Assembly: GCA_964344565.1 (NCBI GenBank)
Contig: CAYFNT010000010.1
Coordinates: 33,719 to 97,718 of the forward strand
DNA length: 64,000 bases
Reading direction: 5' to 3'
From: JACNKJ01 sp964344565
GTDB taxonomy: Bacteria > Krumholzibacteriota > Krumholzibacteriia > JACNKJ01
The notes under the pieces were generated by a model. The model saw only the letters and a program-made list of their open reading frames with translations. It ran no database searches and was not told the origin of the DNA. Position numbers and translations under genes: made by a program. How positions within the stretch are numbered: position 1 is the stretch's first letter; every line of letters starts with the position of its first letter. Below are positions 32,971-42,936 of the stretch, one piece after another.

Positions 32971-34085
32971 ACCTTCTCGCGGAACTCTTCACCGACTACA
33001 CCCTGCGCACGGTCTCCCTGGGATCGGCGGGGCTCGGCTTGGTGGCCGGCATGCTCGGCGCCTTCGCCGTGCTGCGCCGACAGAGCCTGCTCGGCGACGC
33101 GGTGAGCCACGCGGCCCTGCCCGGCATCGTGCTGGCCTTCATGCTCACCGGAGCCAAGACGCCCCTGGTGCTGGTCCTCGGAGCGGCCCTGGCGGGCTGG
33201 GTGGCTTCGCTGCTGGTGATGCTCATCGTGAGAAGCACGCGCATCAAGACCGACACGGCCCTGGGCCTGGTGCTCTCCACCTTCTTCGGCCTGGGCCTGG
33301 TGCTGTTGTCCATCATTCAGCGCAGCTCCGGCGCGGGACAGGCCGGCCTCGACCGCTTCCTCTTCGGACAGGCCGCCGCCCTCGTGGGCGATGATCTCGT
33401 CACCATGTCGGCATTGGGCGCGCTGGTATTGCTGGCCCTGCTCGTCCTGTGGAAGGAATTCAAGCTGCTGAGCTTCGACCCGGCCTTCGCGGGCTCCCTC
33501 GGTCTGCCCCTGCGCGCCCTGGACATCGCCCTGACCAGCCTGCTGGTCATCGCCATCGTCATCGGCCTGCAGACCGTGGGCGTGGTGCTCATGAGCGCCA
33601 TGATCGTGGCCCCCGCCTCGGCGGCGAGGCAGTGGACCGACCGGCTGGGCCGCCTGGTCCTGCTGTCGGGGCTCTTCGGCGGCCTCAGCGGATTGGCCGG
33701 CGCGCTCATCTCGAGCCGGGTGCCGCGACTGCCCACGGGGCCCACCATCATTCTCGTGATCATGGGCATCACCCTCGTCTCGCTGCTGGTGGCTCCGCGC
33801 CGCGGACTGCTGGCGGCGGCCCTCCGCAGGCAGCAGCAGCGGCGTCAGGTGCGGGTGGACAGCGTACTGGCCGACCTCTATCGGCTGGCATCCCAGCATG
33901 CCGATCCCCTGGGCGCTCCCCACGCGGTGGATGCCCTGCGCGCCATGGGCGAGGGACACGGGATTCGCGCGGGTCTCGCCCGTCTTGCCGAAGAGGGCCT
34001 CGCCGCCGCCGATGAGGACGGCCACTGGCGCCTCACCGGGCCGGGCCTCGCCCGCGGGCGCGAGATCGTGGAGGGATCGCCATGA
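32967..34085 (+). CDS. Metal ABC transporter permease 1 with C-terminal winged-helix domain
   Basis: 372-residue protein. Residues about 1-290 are a family-9 metal permease (ZnuB/MntC type) with about eight or nine helices, including AVLRRQSLLGDAVSHAALPG and the loop LMSAMIVAPASAARQW. Residues about 295-372 (RVDSVLADLYRLASQHADP ... GLARLAEEGLAAADEDGHW, then LTGPGLARG) form a soluble domain with the helix-turn-helix-wing pattern of DtxR-family N-termini. The best known analogue is chlamydial YtgCR, a permease fused to a DtxR-like regulator. Here the tail is short and lacks a recognisable metal-binding domain. ATGA overlaps on both sides. Confidence 0.88.
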   Translation: MNLLAELFTDYTLRTVSLGSAGLGLVAGMLGAFAVLRRQSLLGDAVSHAALPGIVLAFMLTGAKTPLVLVLGAALAGWVASLLVMLIVRSTRIKTDTALGLVLSTFFGLGLVLLSIIQRSSGAGQAGLDRFLFGQAAALVGDDLVTMSALGALVLLALLVLWKEFKLLSFDPAFAGSLGLPLRALDIALTSLLVIAIVIGLQTVGVVLMSAMIVAPASAARQWTDRLGRLVLLSGLFGGLSGLAGALISSRVPRLPTGPTIILVIMGITLVSLLVAPRRGLLAAALRRQQQRRQVRVDSVLADLYRLASQHADPLGAPHAVDALRAMGEGHGIRAGLARLAEEGLAAADEDGHWRLTGPGLARGREIVEGSP

Positions 34086-35200
34086 GCGGACCCCAGGTGG
34101 AGATCCTCGCCATCGCCATGCTCACCGCCGCCGCCTGCTCCCTGGTGGGCGTCTTCCTCATGCTGCGTCGCATGGCCATGCTCTCGGACGCCATCAGCCA
34201 CGCCATCCTGCCGGGTATCGTCATCGCCTTCTTCCTCACCGGAAATCTCAGCTCCCCATGGCTGGTCATCGGCGCCGCCCTCACGGGCGTGCTCACCGTG
34301 GCCCTGGTCGAACTGCTCACGCGTACGGGTCGCCTCAAGGAAGACGCCGCCATGGGGCTGGTCTTCCCCGCCCTCTTCTCCCTGGGCATCGTGCTCATCA
34401 CCCGCTACGCCGGCGACGTGCACCTCGACGTCGACGCCGTGCTCCTGGGAGAATTGGCCTTCGCCCCCTTCGATCGCTTCGTGCTCGGCGGCGTCGATCT
34501 GGGCGCGCGGCACCTCTGGCTCATGGGCGGCATCGCTCTCGTCAACCTCGCGGCCATAACGCTCTTCTTCAAGGAACTCAAACTGTCCGCCTTCGACGCG
34601 GGACTGGCCGCCTCATTGGGCCTCGCGCCCGCGCTCATCCACTACGGTTTGATGACTCTGGTCTCGGTGACGGCGGTGGGCGCCTTCGATGCGGTGGGAC
34701 TCATCCTCGTGGTCGCCCTCATGGTGGGACCGGCCGCCGCGGCCTATCTGCTCACCGATCGTCTCGGCCTGCTGCTGCTTCTGGCCGCCCTGCTCGGCAT
34801 GCTGTCGGCTGCCCTGGGCTTCGGCATGGCCCTGCTGCTGGACGCATCCATCGCCGGCTCCATGGCCGTGGGCGTCGGTTTCGTTTTCGGACTGGTCTTC
34901 CTCTTCGCTCCGGGGCGCGGACTGCTCGCCGAACTCTTTCGACGCCGGCGCCAGCGTTTGGAATTCGCGGAACTGATGCTGGCCATCCATCTGCTTCAGC
35001 ACGAAGGCGAGCCGGAGGAGGAGATCGAATCCCGCGAGGATCATCTCCACGGCAAGCACGTGGGATGGACCCCCGAGTTCACCCGGAGAATCGTGGAGGG
35101 AGCCGTCCGGCGAAGTCTGATATGGCGGGCCGATGAGCGTCTGCACCTCACGGAAACGGGTCGAGGGGCGGCCGGCCGCGCCCTCAGCGGCGTTCCTTGA
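34082..35200 (+). CDS. Metal ABC transporter permease 2 with C-terminal winged-helix domain
   Basis: 372-residue homologue of permease 1, forming with it the likely heterodimeric channel. The membrane part (about 1-285) carries FLMLRRMAMLSDAISHAILP and VGLILVVALMVGPAAAAYLL. The tail (about 286-372) again looks like a DtxR-type winged helix: QRLEFAELMLAIHLLQHEGE, then TPEFTRRIVEGAVRRSLIW and ADERLHLTETGRGAA. Two different permeases in one operon, both with such tails, is notable. It is the last gene of the operon; promoter and operator of the next unit follow. Confidence 0.88.
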   Translation: MSGPQVEILAIAMLTAAACSLVGVFLMLRRMAMLSDAISHAILPGIVIAFFLTGNLSSPWLVIGAALTGVLTVALVELLTRTGRLKEDAAMGLVFPALFSLGIVLITRYAGDVHLDVDAVLLGELAFAPFDRFVLGGVDLGARHLWLMGGIALVNLAAITLFFKELKLSAFDAGLAASLGLAPALIHYGLMTLVSVTAVGAFDAVGLILVVALMVGPAAAAYLLTDRLGLLLLLAALLGMLSAALGFGMALLLDASIAGSMAVGVGFVFGLVFLFAPGRGLLAELFRRRRQRLEFAELMLAIHLLQHEGEPEEEIESREDHLHGKHVGWTPEFTRRIVEGAVRRSLIWRADERLHLTETGRGAAGRALSGVP

Positions 35201-35236
35201 GGCCCGGACCGCATCCGGGGAATCGGCACCTACATA

Positions 35237-35264
35237 TTGACGATTCTCGGGAAGGCCCTAGATT
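35237..35264 (+). promoter_or_regulatory. Promoter upstream of the metal-regulated outer-membrane-like protein
   Basis: TTGACG (35237-35242), 16-base spacer, TAGATT (35259-35264), nine bases before operator 2. Confidence 0.7.
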
Positions 35265-35273
35265 AGACCCTGA

Positions 35274-35293
35274 CAGTTAGGCGGGCCTAACTG
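35274..35293. promoter_or_regulatory. DtxR/MntR-type operator 2
   Basis: CAGTTAGGCGGGCCTAACTG: arms CAGTTAGGC and GCCTAACTG around a GG centre. It shares GTTAGGC...GCCTAAC with operator 1 and sits where transcription should start, 54 bases before ATG 35348. Confidence 0.9.
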
Positions 35294-35347
35294 CAAATCC
35301 TGGCTCGTAACTGATTCAATTTCAAACGCTTGGGAGAAGGTTGCCTC

Positions 35348-36112
35348 ATGTCCAGACTCCGTGGATCCTCCGTAATTCTATGTGCTCTTTCCATTTCTCT
35401 GCTTCTGCTCGCCGGGCCCGTTAGGGCCGCCGACACCACCGAACCCTTCGACCTGGGTTTCAGCGATGTCGACTTCTATCTGAGCGGAGAGGGATTCGGA
35501 CTCGAGGAGGATGAGCGATCCCATGGCGCGGAGCTCATGCTCGGCTACGGCCTGGCGTCCCGGCTGTCGGGGCACCTCGGAGTCGCCATGAACTCCGACA
35601 GTCACCTCCTCAGCGCATCCACCGAGCTATCATTCGGTCTCTACGGGACTGTGCTCGACGGCGAGAATTTCGACCTCGACCTCTTCCTGGCCTTCGGCGC
35701 TTCGGGCGAGGGACTGGACGAGGTCAGCGTCAGCCCCGCCTTCGAACTGAACTGGGATGCCGAACCTGAACTCGATTTCTGGGGGCTCTACACTCGAGGC
35801 GGAATGACCATGACTGGTCACGAGGGAGAAAGCGGTCCCGAGCGCTACGGCGAGTACGATCTTACCCTGGGATGCTACTGGACGCTACGTCCCGGACAGC
35901 AGCTTCTCCTGGAATATGACGGCGCCTCCATCGAAGCCGAAAGCGGAGATCGCGAATGGATCGGCGGCGCACTGACCTTGGGCTACAACCGCTCGATGAA
36001 CGAAACCATGGAGATGATAAGCTCCCTGGGCTTCGACATCGGAGATGACGAACAGGACGGAGGCATGTCCTTCACCCTCGGATTCATCGCCACCCTTCCC
36101 GCCGGCACCTGA
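35348..36112 (+). CDS. Exported beta-barrel-like protein under metal-regulator control
   Basis: 254-residue protein of unknown function. Signal peptide 1-27 (ending PVRA). The mature part consists of alternating amphipathic strands with aromatic ends (LGFSDVDFYLSGEGFGL, HGAELMLGYGLASRLSGHLG, LTLGCYWTLRPGQQLLLEYD, and a C-terminal FTLGFIATL), the look of an outer-membrane beta barrel of about ten to twelve strands. GAGAAGG precedes ATG 35348. The TTAGGC operator directly upstream links it to the DtxR-type regulator, so it may be a metal-responsive porin or an outer-membrane partner of the ABC importer. The role is inferred only from regulation. Confidence 0.75.
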   Translation: MSRLRGSSVILCALSISLLLLAGPVRAADTTEPFDLGFSDVDFYLSGEGFGLEEDERSHGAELMLGYGLASRLSGHLGVAMNSDSHLLSASTELSFGLYGTVLDGENFDLDLFLAFGASGEGLDEVSVSPAFELNWDAEPELDFWGLYTRGGMTMTGHEGESGPERYGEYDLTLGCYWTLRPGQQLLLEYDGASIEAESGDREWIGGALTLGYNRSMNETMEMISSLGFDIGDDEQDGGMSFTLGFIATLPAGT

Positions 36113-36133
36113 GTCGTCGAAACGGGTCGTGGG

Positions 36134-36481
36134 CTATTCCATCTCCTCGAGAAGGTCCTCGATGTGCCGGATGTCGCCCTCCTCGGAAAGCCGCTTGGCC
36201 TCCTCCCAGTCGGACCAGAGCCTGTCCGCGTACTCCTGTCCATCCTTGTGAACCCGGGCGCCGCTGCTCATGCGCTGATGCCGCATGTGGCGGAGGAAGG
36301 ATCGATAGGGATCCTCGCAGGTGTAGTACTTGAGCGTGTACCGCGCCACGAATTCACCGCAAGCCGCGCATTCCACGAAAACGCAGGCGTCCTCCCCCGG
36401 GCGCACCATGACCCGATTCTGCATCTGATAGCTCTGGCACTTGGGACAGCATTCGCGTTTGGACTGCGGACTCAGTGGCAT
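36134..36481 (-). CDS. Small zinc-ribbon protein
   Basis: 115-residue cytosolic protein. ATG 36481 follows GGAGGT at six bases. Four cysteines in the arrangement CCPKCQ (residues about 11-15) and CAACGEF (about 38-44) form a zinc ribbon; the remainder is charged and helical (RSFLRHMRHQRMSSGARVHK, then DRLWSDWEEAKRLSEEGDI). Sixteen bases after the carrier gene, so co-transcribed with it. I do not recognise a family with known function. Confidence 0.7.
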   Translation of the reverse strand: MPLSPQSKRECCPKCQSYQMQNRVMVRPGEDACVFVECAACGEFVARYTLKYYTCEDPYRSFLRHMRHQRMSSGARVHKDGQEYADRLWSDWEEAKRLSEEGDIRHIEDLLEEME

Positions 36482-36497
36482 GGCGCACCTCCGGCGC

Positions 36498-37880
36498 TCA
36501 GGACGTCGCCGCCGCCAGCATGGGCAGGGCTTGGAAGAGGAATCGCTCGAAGAACAGTGTAAGCAAGACACCGACGAGAGTCACCAGCACTCCGACCTTG
36601 GCCATGTCCTTCACGCGGAGCATCTCCGAGCTGTAGGCGATGGCGTTGGGCGGCGTGCTGATGGGAAGCGCCATGCCCAGGCTGGCGCAGAGCGTCACCG
36701 TGACGATGATCGGCACCGACTCCCCCGCCGCCGCCACGGTCATGGCGATGGGCAGTATGGTATTGGCCGCCGCGGAATTGCTCATGAAGGTGGCCACCAA
36801 GGCGATGAGCAGGCTCATGCCGAGGGTGAGAATCAGCGGAGAGACGCCCCCCAGGTCCAGGGCGGCGACCAGGCTGTCGCCCAGGCCCGTCTCCTTGATG
36901 CCTGTTCCCAGCGCCAAACCACCGCCGACCAGAAGGAGGATGTCCCAGTTGAGGTCGCGCAGCTCCCGCTTGTCGAGCAATCCCCCCGCCGAAAAGGCGA
37001 TGACGGGGAGCAGGGCCACCAGCGCGGGAGGAATGTGGTGGAAGGCGTCGGTCACCCAGAGGAGCACGGTCAGGCCGAAGGTGGCGTAGACCTTCTTCCG
37101 GTGCATGGTCCGGGGGGCTTTGGGTATCTCCAGGTGAATCGATCCGCCCTTCACGGGAAAGAAGTAGCGCAGCAAGACGAAGACCAGGGCCAGGAGAAGG
37201 GTGGCCACGGGCAGGGCGGCCACCATCCAGGTGAAGAAACTGAGACCCTGCCCGCTTTCGGCGAGGAGGCCAAGGGCGATGGCGTTGGGCGGCGTACCCA
37301 CGGGGGTGGCGATGCCCCCCACGTTGGCGGAAAAGGCGATGCCGATGAGGAAGGCCTTCGACAGGTTCGACCCCTCCGGCAGGCTGCGCACGAGAGGAAG
37401 GACCGCCGCCACCATGATGGCCGTGGTGGCGGTGTTGCTCATCCACATGCTCATGAAGGCCGTCAGCAGCATGAGCCCTCCGAGCAGTCGGCTCGGACTG
37501 CCGCCCAGGCGCGAGAGCACGGTCTGGGCGAATTCCAGATCGAGGTTGAGCTTGCTGACGATCTTGGCCATGACGAAGCCGCCGAAGAGCAGCACCACCA
37601 CCGGACTCGCGAAGGGATGCAGGAACTGCCGGTAGTTCATGACCTCGCCGCCGAAGTGGGGCGCCAGGGGGCCGAGGAAAAGGGCGGACAGGAAGGCGGC
37701 CAGAATGCCGGTGACGTAGAGTGGGATGGGCTCGGCGATCCAGTAGAAGACCGTCAGCGTGAAGAGGCCGCCCATGATGCGCTGTTCGGGCGGAAGTCCG
37801 CCCAGCAGAGCGGCCGTGCCGAGCCCCAGCAGTGGTCCTGCCAAGAGGAAGAAGACGCGGCGGAAGCGACCGAAGGCCAT
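36498..37880 (-). CDS. SLC13/DASS-family anion:sodium symporter
   Basis: 460-residue polytopic carrier of the divalent-anion:sodium symporter family (dicarboxylates, citrate, sulfate or phosphate). ATG 37880 is chosen for a preceding AAAGGGAA and the fit of the first helix. The two Ser-Asn-Thr-type sodium/substrate hairpins are visible: MWMSNTATTAIMVA in the first half and TFMSNSAAANTILPIA in the second. The family signature appears as SANVGGIATPVGTPPNAIA and again as LPISTPPNAIAYSS. The substrate cannot be read with confidence. TATAAT lies on the minus strand 22 bases upstream. Confidence 0.9.
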   Translation of the reverse strand: MAFGRFRRVFFLLAGPLLGLGTAALLGGLPPEQRIMGGLFTLTVFYWIAEPIPLYVTGILAAFLSALFLGPLAPHFGGEVMNYRQFLHPFASPVVVLLFGGFVMAKIVSKLNLDLEFAQTVLSRLGGSPSRLLGGLMLLTAFMSMWMSNTATTAIMVAAVLPLVRSLPEGSNLSKAFLIGIAFSANVGGIATPVGTPPNAIALGLLAESGQGLSFFTWMVAALPVATLLLALVFVLLRYFFPVKGGSIHLEIPKAPRTMHRKKVYATFGLTVLLWVTDAFHHIPPALVALLPVIAFSAGGLLDKRELRDLNWDILLLVGGGLALGTGIKETGLGDSLVAALDLGGVSPLILTLGMSLLIALVATFMSNSAAANTILPIAMTVAAAGESVPIIVTVTLCASLGMALPISTPPNAIAYSSEMLRVKDMAKVGVLVTLVGVLLTLFFERFLFQALPMLAAATS

Positions 37881-37901
37881 GGATTCCCTTTCGACGCGAG
37901 C

Positions 37902-37934
37902 ATTATAGCCTGCACTCCCGGCCCCTGCTATACT
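37902..37934. promoter_or_regulatory. Divergent -10 elements between the SLC13 carrier and the LVIVD protein
   Basis: ATTATA at 37902-37907 reads TATAAT on the minus strand, before ATG 37880; TATACT at 37929-37934 faces the plus-strand gene at 37971. The -35 boxes are not obvious and would overlap the opposite promoter. Confidence 0.45.
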
Positions 37935-37970
37935 AGTTCCGTCCGTGGATCGTACCGGGAGGAGGGCGTG

Positions 37971-40142
37971 ATGCATCGATGCGAATTGACGCTTGGCCGT
38001 TCCAGTTTTCGGGGAGGAGTCTTAGGATTCCTCGGACTCTTGATAGTCGGGCTCTCGATCCTGCCCTACCCAATGCAGGCGGAATGCATCGACTATATGG
38101 ACTTCATACACCGGGCGAGCAGCACCGCCATGCCGGGAGAGGTCTACGACGTCGCCGTGAACGGCATCCACGCTTTCGTCGCCGATGAGATCGGCCTGCA
38201 CATCCTCAACATCTCCGATCCGGACCTTCCCGTCTTCGTGGCGGACCTGCCCCTGTCGGGGGCGCGAAGCGTCGCGGTGCAGGCGGGACACGCCTACCTC
38301 GCCAACGACGAGTTCGGCTTCTTCGCGGTGAACCTGTCGGAGATATCGGCGCCATGGATCGAGGGAGACCGCTTTCTCGCCGGCAGCCCCTGTCACGTGG
38401 AGCTCGATGGCGACCGGGCCTTCGTGACGGCGGAGCTGGAAGGCCTCTACGTGCTGGACATCTCAGATCCCGCCGATCCCGTCCTGCTCGACCATCACGA
38501 CACGCCCCATCGGGCCATGGACGTGGAGGTCCAGGGCCACTACGCCTTCATCGCGGACTTCCAGAATCTTGTGGTCGTGGATCTGAACTCCGGGGCCATC
38601 GTCAAGGTACCCGGCGACCGGCCCGGTCCCAGCCTGGTATCCATCGCCCTGAGAGGCGACCGCGCCTATCTGCTCGACACGACCTTCGGCGTCTTCGTCT
38701 ACGACATCAGCGATCCCCTCGCCCCGGAGTACATCACCTACCTCCATTCCGGGGGATCCGGCGGCCTCGAGGTCGCGGGCGACCGCCTCTACGCGGGATC
38801 GGGATACGGCCTGGAGATCTTCGACCTCGCCGACCCTGACGAGCCCGCGCTCATCGGCACCCTCAACACGAGTTGGGCGCCGAGGGGGCTGGACGTGCAG
38901 GGCGACTTCGTCTATCTGGCCATCGCCGAGCGCAATCTCCTGGACATCGCGGACATCTCCAATCCCGCGCATCCGGAGCCCCTCGCGTCAATCTGGCTGA
39001 CCGGATCGGTGGAGAACCTCGCGGTGAAGGAGCCCTTCGCCTTCGTGGCCGCGCGGTGGGCCGGCCTCTACACCCTCGACATCAGCGACCCGACTTCCCC
39101 CGCCATCATCGGGGATCACGACATTCTGGACTACGCCTACCACATCACCCTCGCGGACGATCTCGCCTACGTGGCCGCCGCGGACGACGGACTGCTCGTG
39201 CTCGATGTGGCCAAGCCGCCGATCCTCCAGGTGATCGGAGGAGTCGACACGCCGGGCGACGCCCGATGCGTGGATGTCCATGGCGATTTCGCCTACGTGG
39301 TCGACAGCCAGGGCTTTCGCGTCATCGACGTCAGCAAGCCCGACGCGCCCATGATCGTGGGCAACATGGAAACGCCCGGTTACCCCATCCACGTGGCGGC
39401 CTGCGAGGACTACGCCCTCATCGCCGATATGCAGCAGATGCTGGTCGTGGACATCTCCGATCCCGCCGATCCCTGGATCGCCGACAGCGCGGAAGTTCGC
39501 GCCGAGATGCTGGCCATCGAGGACGGATTCGCCTATGTGCTGGGGCTGCCCGGGCTTTCGGTCTTCTCCATCAGCGAACTCCTCGAGGCCGAACCGGTCG
39601 AGAGCATCCTCCTGCCCGGCTACCCGCTGGGGATCGCCTTCGGCGAGAACTACGCCTACGTCTCGACGGGCGGCGGCGGTCTGCAGATCCTGGACTATAC
39701 GGATCCCGCAAACCTGGTCGGAGCGGGCAGCGCGGCGAGCTACATCTTCGGCGCCGAGGTCGGCGAGGACTATCTCTTCGCCGTCGAGTCCTCCCGGTTC
39801 AGCGTCTTCCCCTTGCAATGCGAACCCACCGGACTCCCCGACACGCCGGACGAGTCGCTGCCGCGGCGGGCGGTCCTCCATCCGAACCTGCCCAACCCCT
39901 TCAATCCGTCCACCGAGATCCGCTTCACGCTGCCGGAGTCCGGTCGCGTGCAGCTGGCGATCTTCGACGTCTCGGGGCGCAAGGTTCGCGACCTATTCGA
40001 CGCCCGCCTGGACGCGGGGGAACATCGCCTGAACTGGGACGGTCACGACGCGCAGGGGCGGAATCCTGGCTCGGGATGCTATCTGGCGAGGCTTCGTTTC
40101 GAGGATCGGGTGACGGCCCGCAAATTGGTTCTGCTCAAGTAG
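37971..40142 (+). CDS. Secreted LVIVD-repeat beta-propeller protein with sorting module
   Basis: 723-residue exported protein. ATG 37971 follows GGGAGGAGGG. Signal peptide about 1-37. The body is built of about twelve to fifteen LVIVD-type repeats of roughly 40 residues, each with VAVxGxxAYVAD...GLxVLDISDPxxP (for example AFVADEIGLHILNISDPDLP); these form one or two beta-propellers as in other surface proteins. The FlgD-like tail starts NLPNPFNPSTEIRFTLP and ends RKLVLLK. No enzymatic motif is visible; a binding or adhesive role is likely. Confidence 0.88.
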   Translation: MHRCELTLGRSSFRGGVLGFLGLLIVGLSILPYPMQAECIDYMDFIHRASSTAMPGEVYDVAVNGIHAFVADEIGLHILNISDPDLPVFVADLPLSGARSVAVQAGHAYLANDEFGFFAVNLSEISAPWIEGDRFLAGSPCHVELDGDRAFVTAELEGLYVLDISDPADPVLLDHHDTPHRAMDVEVQGHYAFIADFQNLVVVDLNSGAIVKVPGDRPGPSLVSIALRGDRAYLLDTTFGVFVYDISDPLAPEYITYLHSGGSGGLEVAGDRLYAGSGYGLEIFDLADPDEPALIGTLNTSWAPRGLDVQGDFVYLAIAERNLLDIADISNPAHPEPLASIWLTGSVENLAVKEPFAFVAARWAGLYTLDISDPTSPAIIGDHDILDYAYHITLADDLAYVAAADDGLLVLDVAKPPILQVIGGVDTPGDARCVDVHGDFAYVVDSQGFRVIDVSKPDAPMIVGNMETPGYPIHVAACEDYALIADMQQMLVVDISDPADPWIADSAEVRAEMLAIEDGFAYVLGLPGLSVFSISELLEAEPVESILLPGYPLGIAFGENYAYVSTGGGGLQILDYTDPANLVGAGSAASYIFGAEVGEDYLFAVESSRFSVFPLQCEPTGLPDTPDESLPRRAVLHPNLPNPFNPSTEIRFTLPESGRVQLAIFDVSGRKVRDLFDARLDAGEHRLNWDGHDAQGRNPGSGCYLARLRFEDRVTARKLVLLK

Positions 40143-40274
40143 TTCGGGAGATCATCCCCCCATTTGTCGACGGTGCCGGTTAACGTTCGCATCCCGCTTG
40201 CGAAATCCCTACGATTGCACCTTCTTCGAGGGCACAAATCCCCCTTTCACATGGACTTGCCACGAGGAGACGAG

Positions 40275-42500
<2,226 letters not shown>

Positions 42501-42524
42501 AATCGCTGTTAATGGGGAATCGAA

Positions 42525-42558
42525 GCCGGCCGCGCGGAAGCGTGGCCGGTTTTGTTTT
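42525..42558 (+). terminator. Terminator of icd
   Basis: Stem CCGGCCGCGC / GCGTGGCCGG with loop GGAA, followed by TTTTGTTTT. Lies 25 bases after the icd stop and would face the small gene on the minus strand too. Confidence 0.85.
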
Positions 42559-42573
42559 GGAGGAGCGGGGAAC

Positions 42574-42744
42574 TCAGCGGGAGGAATCCTTCTTCACGAT
42601 CTTCACCGGCTTGCAGACCAGATCCTTCTCGTTGGCCGCCCGGGCGCAGGCCCGGCAGAGGTAACGCGGATCATCCACCAGGCGCATGACCTTTTCGAGC
42701 TTCCCTTCGATGTACTTCTTGTCCAGGTCGCAGAGGCAATCCAT
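42574..42744 (-). CDS. 56-residue cysteine-rich protein, possible zinc ribbon
   Basis: Short gene with a good ribosome-binding site (GGGAGGAATC before ATG 42744). The protein begins MDCLCDLDKKYIEGKLEKVM and contains C-x-C near the start, CRAC in the middle (PRYLCRACARAAN) and one more Cys (DLVCKPVKIV), then a basic end. The cysteines could hold one zinc or an iron-sulfur centre. Composition and Shine-Dalgarno favour a real gene. Family unknown to me. Confidence 0.65.
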   Translation of the reverse strand: MDCLCDLDKKYIEGKLEKVMRLVDDPRYLCRACARAANEKDLVCKPVKIVKKDSSR

Positions 42745-42869
42745 GATTCCTCCCGGATTCCTTCGGGAACGAGCGAGTCCGGTGTCAGGGCGGCTCTATG
42801 AACCATCGTGGCCCCAGGACCGGAAGCCCATTTCAGTCAATTTCTGTCGTTATATCGCTGTTAGTATGG

Positions 42870-42875
42870 TATAAT
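42870..42875 (+). promoter_or_regulatory. -10 box of the S1 protease gene
   Basis: Perfect TATAAT in an AT-rich stretch (42840-42890), 61 bases before ATG 42937. The -35 region is not clear. Confidence 0.55.
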
Positions 42876-42936
42876 CAAGTCCCAGTATCGACCCCATAGT
42901 CTCAGTTTCTTGCAATCCAATAACATGGAGAGTCCC

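Noticed and set aside
36441..37970. In-frame N-terminal extension of the LVIVD protein
   Set aside because: It runs antisense through the SLC13 carrier; ATG 37971 has a strong Shine-Dalgarno and signal peptide.
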